This document shows positions 5,885 to 12,598 of a DNA stretch of 22,341 nt, piece after piece (the stretch's first letter is position 1; every line of letters begins with the position of its first letter). Source of the stretch: CAYSXY01 sp964435165 (GTDB taxonomy: Bacteria; Pseudomonadota; Alphaproteobacteria; Rickettsiales; RI-342); the NCBI GenBank assembly GCA_964435165.1, contig CAYSXY010000033.1, forward strand, positions 1-22,341, given 5' to 3'. The notes beneath the pieces were generated by a model. That model did no database searches. It had not been told where the DNA came from and worked only from the letters and a program-made list of their open reading frames with translations. The position numbers were made by a program, and so were the translations under genes.

Positions 5885-7006
5885 TCATTCCTTCCAGCTG
5901 GCGGCGTAACCATCCCATTCAACCTGCGTTGCTTCATCGGCTACGTCTACGCTATCGCGGGTGTCGATCATCACGGCGACTTCGTCTGTCTCCTTGCGTG
6001 CCGCCTTCGCCCCGGTTTTGAATGCTCCCGGGTGGGGGCCGTGCGGAAAGCCGCAGGGATGCAGCGTGATCATACCGGGATGGATATTATCACGGCTGAA
6101 AAATTCACCCATATGGTAGAAAATGATCTCATCATAATCATTGTTGGAGTGAAAGAACGGCACTTTGAGAGCATCGGGGTCACTTTCAATCGGCCGCGGC
6201 ACAAAAGTGCAGACGACAAACCGATTGGCCAGAAAGGTGGTGTGGGCTGAGGGTGGCAAATGATAGCGGTGGCTCATGAGCGGGCGAATATCGCGCCAGT
6301 TGATGCGTACCGGCAGATGGTCACCCTTCCAACCCACCGCATCCAGCGGATTGAATGGATAGGTGATAGTGGTGAGCTGGCCACGCTTTTGAATGACAAG
6401 GGCTGTTTCTTTTTCGTGCTTTTGTGCCTCAAAGGCTTCGTCAAGCGCTGGCACGTCAAGCATTGACGGGTCAAAAATAGCGTGCGGGCCAACAGCTCCC
6501 TTCTCCGGCAGGCGATAACCATCATTCGTCGCTTCCATCAACAGAAATGCTGCATCGCCACGGCACTCCAGCCGCCACATCAAACCACGTGGCAGCAGAA
6601 TGTAGTCTCCTTCGCGGAAGCTCAAATGCCCGAAATCACAAAAAAGCTCGCCCTCGCCGGAATGGACAAAGAGTAACTCATCGCCATCACCGTTACATGC
6701 CAGATGATCCATCGTGCCGCTGGTGCGCCACAGGCGGAATTTAAGCGCGGCATTGTGCAGAATCGGCACTGCTTGCCATGGTGAGGATTGCGCCTGCGAG
6801 TGTTTGGTATAATCAAAGGCGCGTGGCTTGAGCGGCCCGTCAAACGACACCCAGCCGGTGGGTTTGTGCGCGTGGTAAAGGTGGCTGCATGGCCCGAAAA
6901 AACCTTCGCGCCCAAACTCTCGCTCAAACGTACCTTCTGGCAAATCGCAATGCGCCTGCCGAGATGTGTTACCGTCCTGCCGTTGAAAACGAATCCAGTG
7001 CTTCAT
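5885..7006 (-). CDS. hmgA: Homogentisate 1,2-dioxygenase
   Basis: This 373-aa non-heme iron enzyme opens the ring of homogentisate to give maleylacetoacetate. Seen are the N-terminal cupin-like region (DGDELLFVHSGEGEL, LSFREGDYILLPRGLMWRLE) and the C-terminal iron site: His near 286 in FFHSNNDYDE, the acidic pair just after it, and His near 322 in GFPHGPHPG. The length fits the short bacterial form rather than the eukaryotic form of about 445 aa. I start at 7006 (MKHWIRFQRQDG) rather than a 30-codon longer frame, because this ATG shares an ATGA overlap with the upstream MAPEG gene, a sign of translational coupling. Its last 207 bp are duplicated downstream. Confidence 0.94.
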   Translation of the reverse strand: MKHWIRFQRQDGNTSRQAHCDLPEGTFEREFGREGFFGPCSHLYHAHKPTGWVSFDGPLKPRAFDYTKHSQAQSSPWQAVPILHNAALKFRLWRTSGTMDHLACNGDGDELLFVHSGEGELFCDFGHLSFREGDYILLPRGLMWRLECRGDAAFLLMEATNDGYRLPEKGAVGPHAIFDPSMLDVPALDEAFEAQKHEKETALVIQKRGQLTTITYPFNPLDAVGWKGDHLPVRINWRDIRPLMSHRYHLPPSAHTTFLANRFVVCTFVPRPIESDPDALKVPFFHSNNDYDEIIFYHMGEFFSRDNIHPGMITLHPCGFPHGPHPGAFKTGAKAARKETDEVAVMIDTRDSVDVADEATQVEWDGYAASWKE

Positions 7007-7404
7007 TGTGTGACTCCAATCACAAATATCATGACCAAATACAGCCCTAGCAGGCCGATGAGCGTGATGTTGGTTGCCATGCCGACAACGCGCCAACGAT
7101 AGGTATTCTGCTCCGGCTCTGCTTTGGTAAGGCTATAGAGATGTGACAGGCGTGCCAGCATTAATGCCATCCCGGCAACATGCAATGCGTAGATGGACAG
7201 ACGGGATTGCTCTGCCAGATAAAGCAAGAAGAGTGTGAGCGGTACATATTCGGCCATGTGGCCGTGGGCACGCACCCACCGTGTCAGCTCGGCATTTCCT
7301 CCATCACCCACCGGCACTTTCGCGCTGCGCCGACGCTTGACCACCTGCATGGATAGCCAGCAGTAAAACAAGGCAAGCAATCCGGCGTAGAATCCTGTGA
7401 TCAT
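7003..7404 (-). CDS. MAPEG-family membrane protein
   Basis: This 133-aa protein has about four hydrophobic helices: 2-20, a central pair around YVPLTLFLLYLAEQ and YALHVAGMALMLARL, and a last one near TNITLIGLLGLYLVMIFVIG. The family signature appears as AELTRWVRAHGHMAEYVPL, with Asn/Glu/His residues that line the glutathione pocket in characterised members, and LARLSHLY. MAPEG proteins are membrane glutathione transferases or peroxidases; the substrate here is unknown. The start has an AAGGAT ribosome site. It lies 27 bp after bolA, and its stop overlaps the hmgA start, so it is part of the hppD-hmgA run. A link to glutathione-dependent maiA is possible but inferred. Confidence 0.85.
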   Translation of the reverse strand: MITGFYAGLLALFYCWLSMQVVKRRRSAKVPVGDGGNAELTRWVRAHGHMAEYVPLTLFLLYLAEQSRLSIYALHVAGMALMLARLSHLYSLTKAEPEQNTYRWRVVGMATNITLIGLLGLYLVMIFVIGVTQ

Positions 7405-7431
7405 AAGATTGTCATCCTTATGCTATCGCCA

Positions 7432-7665
7432 TCACGCCGACTCAGGAGCCGAGAGGTTGAGTTGCAACGCATGAATCTCTGTAGCAGCCTTGCCTAAGGC
7501 ACTGAACACCAGCCGTTGCATAGCCACCCGGTTTAACCCGGCAAATTTGGCTGATTCGATGGTGATACGAAAATGATCACCATCTCCCGCATAATCTTCC
7601 ACATGAATCTGGCTGTCAGGAAAGGCGCTGGCCAATGCTTCCGCCAGCATCTGTTCATTATACAT
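7432..7665 (-). CDS. BolA-family protein
   Basis: This is a 77-aa BolA/IbaG-type protein. It has the pattern IHVEDYAGDGDHFRITIESAKFAGLNRVAMQRLVFSAL followed by EIHALQL, including the GDHF loop and the invariant C-terminal His used for Fe-S ligation with monothiol glutaredoxins. No Cys is in the variable loop, so it belongs to the His-type group. I start at 7665 (MYNEQMLAEAL), which has a good AAAGGGG ribosome site, rather than the 14-codon longer frame at 7707. It sits between hppD (82 bp away) and the MAPEG gene (27 bp). Its presence among three iron-dependent oxygenase genes suggests, but does not show, a role in iron supply. Confidence 0.88.
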   Translation of the reverse strand: MYNEQMLAEALASAFPDSQIHVEDYAGDGDHFRITIESAKFAGLNRVAMQRLVFSALGKAATEIHALQLNLSAPESA

Positions 7666-7747
7666 CGTCGCGACCCCTTTTTGTTGTGGGGAGTGAACAT
7701 AGATCATGGAAAGCTACAATTCTAGCGCCTTGAGCGCAAACTTAAGC

Positions 7748-8863
7748 CTACCCTTCCAGCACACCGCGCTCAATCTGATCGCGCTCGATAGACTCAAACA
7801 AGGCCTGGAAATTGCCTTCGCCGAAGCCTTCATCTCCTTTGCGCTGAATAATTTCAAAGAAGATTGGGCCAATCACCGTGCTGGTGAAGATTTGCAGCAG
7901 CAAACCGCCATCACCTTTGCCTGGTGCGCTGTCCGGTGCGCCGTCGATCAGGATGCGGTTTTTGTGGAGTCGTTCGAGATCTTCGCCATGCTCTGGCAGG
8001 CGGTCATTAATCATCGCGTAGTAGGTGTCCGGCACATCCATGAAGGTAACATTGTTGCGATGCAGCCGCTCGACGGAGTCATAAATATCACCCGCACCCA
8101 GCGCGATATGTTGAATGCCCTCGCCTTTATATTCCTCCAGATATTCATGGATTTGCGATTTATCGTCCGATGATTCATTGATCGGGATGCGAATTTTACC
8201 GCAAGGGCTGGTCATCGCCCGACTTTTGAGCCCCGTCAGTTTTCCTTCAATATCAAAATAGCGAATCTCTTTGAAGTTAAAGAGATTCTCATAAAACCCA
8301 GCCCATTCATCCATCCGGCCTTTATAAACATTATGGGTCAGATGATCGAGGTATGATAGACCGGCTCCCTCTGGCTCCTTCTCAACGCCCGGCAGGAATT
8401 CGAAATCAATGTCGTAAATTGAGCTACGGTCGCCCCAGCGATCCACCAGATAGATGAGGCTGCCACCAATGCCCTCAATGGCAGGAATGTTTAATTCCAT
8501 CGGCCCGACTTTGCCGGATGAAAAGACGGTTGCGCCTAATTTTTTTGCCCGTTCCAGTGCCTGACGTGCATCTTCCACGCGAAAGGCCATGGCATTGGCG
8601 GATGGGCCATGCTCTTCCCAAAAGCTGTGGGCCTGACTTTCCGGCTCATTGTTGAGGATAAAGTTGATATCGCCCTGGCGGTAGAGGCTGACATTTTTGC
8701 TGCGATGCTGGGCAACCTTGACAAAGCCCATGCGCTCGAACAGTGCCGCCAGTTGCTCTGGCTCCGGCGAGCCAAATTCAACAAACTCAAAGCCATTTGT
8801 TCCCATGGGATTAATGTCAGAAATGCCTGTTGAGGGCTGAAACTGTGTTACGGGATGATTCAT
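7748..8863 (-). CDS. hppD: 4-Hydroxyphenylpyruvate dioxygenase
   Basis: This 371-aa enzyme converts 4-hydroxyphenylpyruvate to homogentisate with Fe(II) and O2. It has the two vicinal-oxygen-chelate modules of the family: an N-terminal one (FEFVEFGSPEP, INFILNNEPES, AMAFRVEDARQAL) and a catalytic C-terminal one. The iron ligands are visible as His174 (LDHLTHNV), His252 (GIQHIAL) and Glu337 (IFFEIIQRKGD), with spacings close to those of known bacterial enzymes. FTSTVIGPIFFEIIQR is a hallmark segment. The ATG at 8863 has a clear AGGAG ribosome site. It heads the minus-strand run through bolA and the MAPEG gene to hmgA, and diverges from phhA. Confidence 0.96.
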   Translation of the reverse strand: MNHPVTQFQPSTGISDINPMGTNGFEFVEFGSPEPEQLAALFERMGFVKVAQHRSKNVSLYRQGDINFILNNEPESQAHSFWEEHGPSANAMAFRVEDARQALERAKKLGATVFSSGKVGPMELNIPAIEGIGGSLIYLVDRWGDRSSIYDIDFEFLPGVEKEPEGAGLSYLDHLTHNVYKGRMDEWAGFYENLFNFKEIRYFDIEGKLTGLKSRAMTSPCGKIRIPINESSDDKSQIHEYLEEYKGEGIQHIALGAGDIYDSVERLHRNNVTFMDVPDTYYAMINDRLPEHGEDLERLHKNRILIDGAPDSAPGKGDGGLLLQIFTSTVIGPIFFEIIQRKGDEGFGEGNFQALFESIERDQIERGVLEG

Positions 8864-9264
8864 GGTTCACACTCCTGAAATATCTAAGCATTACAACCAT
8901 GTTGCGATGCGTGTTGCTATTTTTAAAGCGCCACATGGATTAGTGAGGAGAGAATCGCGTTCTGCTACTCGCTGCCAATCTGCAAACACGCATTATGTGA
9001 TGCAGCTTAGTCCTAACCCTAGGCACTCAGATATAAAACAAAAATGTGCACCAAACTAATGCGGGCTCGTTATGTGTAACGAGGGCTATTCGGAGAACTC
9101 ACGGCTGCATCTTCCTATTGCACGTGGTTTCCGGTGCATAGGTTGCTCTATAACCTCGGTTCTTGCTCATTTCAAGCCTGAGTCACTGTGCATTGCAGCA
9201 TGGCTAACTATTGACGCATCCTATCTTCATACCATAATTGAGCGCACTGAACAGGGAGAGTCAT
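8864..9264. promoter_or_regulatory. Divergent hppD/phhA control region (401 bp) with two dyads
   Basis: I see no convincing gene here. It contains the inverted repeat CTCGTTA-TGTG-TAACGAG (9066-9083, seven-base perfect arms) and a second dyad CCTATTGCAC (9114-9123) with GTGCATAGG (9134-9142, one bulge). Both lie upstream of the phhA promoter and could be operators shared by the two divergent catabolic transcripts. No regulator gene is adjacent. Confidence 0.45.
9211..9238 (+). promoter_or_regulatory. Probable sigma-70 promoter of phhA
   Basis: TTGACG (9211-9216) and CATAAT (9233-9238), each one mismatch from consensus, are separated by 16 bp. This predicts a short leader of roughly 20 bases before the phhA ribosome site (AGGGAGAG) and start at 9265. 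Confidence 0.6.
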
Positions 9265-10092
9265 ATGGCCGGTAAAGAGAAATACAACATTGCCAAGCGC
9301 GATGATATGCGCGCCGATTACACAATTGACCAGGATTATAAGGCCTACACGGAGGAAGATCACCAGATCTGGCGAGATTTATATCATCGCCAGTTAGAGA
9401 TTCTGCCTGGTCGCGCCTGCAATGAATTTATGGAAGGCTTAGAGCGCATCGGCATGTTTGCTGAGGGCATCCCGGATTTTAGAGAATTGAACAAAATCCT
9501 GATGGCCGAGACAGGCTGGCAAGTAGTGGCCGTGCCGGGTGCTGTGCCGGGCTCTGTCTTTTTTGACCATCTTGCCAATAAACGTTTTCCGGTCACGGAA
9601 TGGATTCGTTCACGTGCCCAGATGGATTATTTGGAAGAGCCGGATGTGTTTCATGATATTTTTGGTCACGTGCCGCTGTTGATTAATCCGATCTTCGCCA
9701 ATTACATTGAAGCCTATGGCAAGGGGGGCGTGCGCTCGCTTGAGTATAAAGCGGGCAATAAGCTGGGACGGCTTTACTGGTATACGGTAGAGTTTGGTTT
9801 GATGAATACGGCAGAGGGGCTACGCATTTATGGGGCGGGCGTGTTGTCCTCGCCGGAAGAATCGGTCTATGCGCTAGAAAGCGACATTCCGCGGCGCTAT
9901 GCGTTTGACATGGAGCGGATGATGCAAACGGATTTTGACATTCACAATCTGCAAACACTCTATTTCGTGATTGATAGCTTTGAGCAGCTCTTTGAGGCAA
10001 CGCAGCAGGATTTCGCCCCGATTTATGAACGGCTTGCCGGTAAGCCAGTGCTCAGTCCGGCGGATGGCGCTGAAACTGACCTTCTACTCTAA
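9265..10092 (+). CDS. phhA: Phenylalanine 4-monooxygenase (phenylalanine hydroxylase)
   Basis: This 275-aa bacterial-type enzyme hydroxylates phenylalanine to tyrosine using tetrahydropterin, Fe(II) and O2. The iron ligands are His130 and His135 in FHDIFGH and Glu176 in WYTVEFG; this 5- and 41-residue spacing is the same as in the Chromobacterium enzyme (138, 143, 184). Other core segments are AVPGSVFFDHLANKRFPVTEWIR and LRIYGAGVLSSPEES. There is no ACT regulatory domain, as expected for the bacterial form. I start at 9265 because AGGGAGAG lies just upstream; a nine-codon longer frame at 9238 lacks this. The last nine bases overlap the end of the convergent gene. The pterin carbinolamine dehydratase partner is not in this window. 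Confidence 0.96.
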   Translation: MAGKEKYNIAKRDDMRADYTIDQDYKAYTEEDHQIWRDLYHRQLEILPGRACNEFMEGLERIGMFAEGIPDFRELNKILMAETGWQVVAVPGAVPGSVFFDHLANKRFPVTEWIRSRAQMDYLEEPDVFHDIFGHVPLLINPIFANYIEAYGKGGVRSLEYKAGNKLGRLYWYTVEFGLMNTAEGLRIYGAGVLSSPEESVYALESDIPRRYAFDMERMMQTDFDIHNLQTLYFVIDSFEQLFEATQQDFAPIYERLAGKPVLSPADGAETDLLL

Positions 10093-10932
10093 TGCCCACC
10101 CTAAGTTAGTTGTGACTGCCTCGTTTTCTTCGATGCGTTCTACCCAGCTTCTGTAATCTCTAAAATGCCCTTGTGTACTTGCCATAACGCTTCCGACCGC
10201 GGACGCAATATCGCTCCCCGTATGGATCTCAGGGTTTTGAAGCGCTCTCGTTAACACTAATAATTCTTGATTGATTAATTGGTCCACGGTTTTTCCACTA
10301 TCGAATAGCGCTTCGTTTACTGCTGACCTGACATCCTCAATGCTTAACTTCAATCGTTCCGCTAGCCCTTCTACACAAGCCTCGAATTTATCTTTACTCG
10401 CTTGCGTTGGAGGTATGCTATATGCCCTAATGCTGTTGGCATGAATAGCTACTACCTGACCCCCATGATTATTAACATAACGGATATAATCTCTGATTGT
10501 AGCTCCAGAATCTATCATTGGGTCTGACAAAATTACCTTATCACCAGGCTTAATCTCATCACCCACAATGATTGATGGTGCCCGTATCGTATTATTAGAA
10601 GTTGAATTACTTGTGTGATTTACCTTGTATGTACGCTCACAAGCTGTGAGCCCTTCTATCATTTTGGCAGCTTCTTGTAGTGTTTCATGCACTTCGTCTT
10701 TATCAAAATGGTATGCGCCGAGTACACTTAGTACTTTAAGATTGCCATGTTGTTGAACTTGCTGCACCAAATCTACATATGAGGGTACTAATGGTAAGTC
10801 TTGCACAGGAATTTCGTTATCACCCCACTCCCATCGGTCAGGAAGAGATTCATCTGGGCTAGCGTCTCTAAATCCACGATAAGTTCTATCTACTTCAGCA
10901 CTTACCAAATCAATTAACTTTTGATCTTCCAC
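10084..10932 (-). CDS. Orphan protein with a phosphoribosyltransferase-like PRPP loop
   Basis: I do not recognise this 282-aa protein as a named enzyme. Its centre contains KPGDKVILSDPMIDSGATI followed by a helix and a strand (GGQVVAIHA). This looks like the PRPP-binding strand-loop-helix of type I phosphoribosyltransferases, and most resembles the DPMLATGGS form of uracil phosphoribosyltransferase. Upstream, KVLSVLGAYHFD could be the first core strand. The last 100 residues are helical (LSIEDVRSAVNEALFD, TVDQLINQELLVLTRAL). Translation must start at GTG 10932, as no in-frame ATG is nearby. The gene is AT-richer than its neighbours and sits alone between convergent phhA and metY, which may indicate transfer. 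Substrate and role are unknown. Confidence 0.7.
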   Translation of the reverse strand: MEDQKLIDLVSAEVDRTYRGFRDASPDESLPDRWEWGDNEIPVQDLPLVPSYVDLVQQVQQHGNLKVLSVLGAYHFDKDEVHETLQEAAKMIEGLTACERTYKVNHTSNSTSNNTIRAPSIIVGDEIKPGDKVILSDPMIDSGATIRDYIRYVNNHGGQVVAIHANSIRAYSIPPTQASKDKFEACVEGLAERLKLSIEDVRSAVNEALFDSGKTVDQLINQELLVLTRALQNPEIHTGSDIASAVGSVMASTQGHFRDYRSWVERIEENEAVTTNLGWALE

Positions 10933-10956
10933 AGCAATTTTCTCATTTTTCCAATT

Positions 10957-10962
10957 ATTATA
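10957..10962 (-). promoter_or_regulatory. Possible -10 element for the phosphoribosyltransferase-like gene
   Basis: A perfect TATAAT on the minus strand lies 25 bases before the GTG start. No good -35 hexamer is present at 16-18 bp, so this is tentative; the surrounding sequence is very AT-rich. Confidence 0.35.
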
Positions 10963-11083
10963 TCTGATATTTATTTACTTTTTGTTTCAGCTGCACATGA
11001 TAGCTGATACTCGATACCAAAAATCGATGCTCTTTGAGAGCCTTAGTTTTATCCAAACATTGTATAGAAGAGATCTTAAATTT

Positions 11084-11113
11084 AGATGGCAATTACTCTC
11101 TATATTGCCATCT
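11084..11113. terminator. Strong hairpin downstream of metY
   Basis: AGATGGCAAT (11084-11093) and ATTGCCATCT (11104-11113) form a perfect 10-bp stem with a 10-base loop, about 70 bp past the metY stop. There is no clear U-run after it on the minus strand, so a classical intrinsic terminator is not shown; it may end or protect the metY transcript. Confidence 0.4.
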
Positions 11114-11181
11114 GCTCGCCATCATTGCCAGGTGAGAGGAGTTGGCGGAGCACTGCTTTTTTGGCGCGGATCATCAGCGCA

Positions 11182-12465
11182 TCAAAGAGCATCCAGGCCG
11201 GTTTCTATATCCTGAATAATATCATCAATATGTTCTATACCAACGGACATACGGACAAGTTCGGGCTTCACACCTGCACCCACTTTCTGTTCCTCGTTCA
11301 GTTGTGCATGGGTCGTGCTGTAGGGATGCACGACCAAAGTGCGCGTATCGCCCAGATTGGCCACATGACTGCAAAGTGACAGGGATGAGACGAAATTCTG
11401 TGCTGCCTCGGCTCCTCCTTCCACCCCAAAGGTAAAAAGCGCCCCGGCTCCCTTTGGGCAGTATTTTTGCGCATTTGTATGGTACTCACTAGACGGCAAG
11501 CCAGCATAGGACACCCACGCCACCTTGGGGTGTTGCTCCAGCCACTCCGCCACGGCCTGCGCATTCTCCACATGGCGTTGCATGCGAAGTGGCAGCGTTT
11601 CCATGCCGATATGAGTCAGATAGGCTGTCATGGGTGCCATGCATGCACCCATATCACGCAGACCAAGCGCATGCGCACGCATGGTGAAGGCCATCTCGCC
11701 AAATTCCTTGTGAAATTGCAGGCCATGATAGGCGCGATCAGGCGCGGTCAGTAATGGGAATTTGCCGGATGCCGACCAGTCAAACCGTCCACTGTCAATC
11801 ACTGCGCCGCCAATGGCATTGCCGTGCCCGCACAAAAATTTGGTGGTGGAATAGACAACGAGATCCGCACCGTAATCAAATGGTTTGCATAGGTAAGGCG
11901 TCGCCAGTGTATTATCGACAATTAAGGGAATACCCGCATCATGGGCGATGCGGGCAACCGCTTCGATATCAACGACGATGCCCCCAGGGTTTGCCACGCC
12001 CTCTAAGAAAATCGCCTTACAATTCTCCGTTAGCGCCCGCTTGAAATTATCTGGATCACTCGGCTCCGCAAAATGGCACTGCCAGTCAAACTGCTGATAG
12101 CTATTTCCTAACTGGCTGATACAGCCGCCATAGAGACAGGTGGAGGCGACAAATGCGTCTCCAGCCTGAAGCAAATTAAAAAAGGTGGTGAAAATGGCGG
12201 CATGGCCGGAGGCCGCACATGTAGCTCCAACGCCACCCTCCATCAGCGCCAGTTTTTCCTGCAAAGCAGCGACCGTTGGATTTGTGAGCCGTGAGTAGAC
12301 ATAACCATTATCACGCAGGGAAAACAAATCGGCCGCGTGGGCGGCATCGCGGAACGCAAAAGCCGTGGCCTGATGAATCGGCACCTCCAGCGCACCGGTT
12401 GCGCCATCAGCCGCCGCTCCGCCATGAATTGCTTTTGTTTCAAGATGATAGAGATGACTATTCAT
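11182..12465 (-). CDS. metY: O-acetylhomoserine sulfhydrylase (O-acetylhomoserine aminocarboxypropyltransferase)
   Basis: This 427-aa PLP enzyme of the Cys/Met metabolism family makes homocysteine from O-acetylhomoserine and sulfide. Seen are ETKAIHGGAAAD and TGALEVPIHQATAFAF at the N-terminus, Tyr57/Arg59 in YVYSRLTNPT for the cofactor phosphate, Asp184 in LIVDNTLATP, and the Schiff-base Lys209 in VVYSTTKFLCGHG. The C-terminal domain has GGAEAAQNFVSSLSLCSHVANLGDTRTLVVHP and VRMSVGIEHIDDII. The insertion after the Lys (KFPLLTAPDRAYHGLQF) and the length separate MetY from the shorter MetB/MetZ types. It is divergent from the TonB receptor gene and shares with it a spacer holding a 16-bp palindrome. 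The ribosome site is weak. Confidence 0.95.
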   Translation of the reverse strand: MNSHLYHLETKAIHGGAAADGATGALEVPIHQATAFAFRDAAHAADLFSLRDNGYVYSRLTNPTVAALQEKLALMEGGVGATCAASGHAAIFTTFFNLLQAGDAFVASTCLYGGCISQLGNSYQQFDWQCHFAEPSDPDNFKRALTENCKAIFLEGVANPGGIVVDIEAVARIAHDAGIPLIVDNTLATPYLCKPFDYGADLVVYSTTKFLCGHGNAIGGAVIDSGRFDWSASGKFPLLTAPDRAYHGLQFHKEFGEMAFTMRAHALGLRDMGACMAPMTAYLTHIGMETLPLRMQRHVENAQAVAEWLEQHPKVAWVSYAGLPSSEYHTNAQKYCPKGAGALFTFGVEGGAEAAQNFVSSLSLCSHVANLGDTRTLVVHPYSTTHAQLNEEQKVGAGVKPELVRMSVGIEHIDDIIQDIETGLDAL

Positions 12466-12495
12466 ATAAAACCCAAATCCTGCTGCCGAACACTC

Positions 12496-12511
12496 GTTTT
12501 GTTAACAAAAC
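12496..12511. promoter_or_regulatory. 16-bp perfect palindrome in the metY/TonB-receptor spacer, candidate operator
   Basis: GTTTTGTTAACAAAAC reads the same on both strands. Its core half-site TTTGTTAA recurs at 12543-12550, 45 bp further on. The 133-bp spacer is AT-rich and must hold both divergent promoters, so a dimeric regulator binding here is plausible. I cannot name the regulator. Confidence 0.5.
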
Positions 12512-12598
12512 AATAACATTAAAAATCAATCGCATATAACGCTTTGTTAAAAATATTAATCCATGATCAGCATGAATTAAATGTTTGAGATGGAGATC

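Larger units (their letters stand above)
5526..6091. repeat. Tandem duplication, copy 2 (566 bp)
   Basis: This is the second exact copy of the 566-bp unit. It is continuous with the complete hmgA gene on its right, so the hmgA end in this copy is the functional one. The left palindrome arm (4913-4949) is not duplicated, so this copy has only one of the two terminal repeats (5849-5861). Confidence 0.95.

Noticed and set aside
7706..8173. 155-codon plus-strand frame inside hppD
   Set aside because: It is antisense to a well-supported enzyme with intact active-site residues and has no ribosome site or family match.
8862..9275. Short plus-strand frames in the hppD/phhA spacer
   Set aside because: They have poor composition and no ribosome sites, and the second runs past the real phhA start in another frame. 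A control region explains the stretch better.
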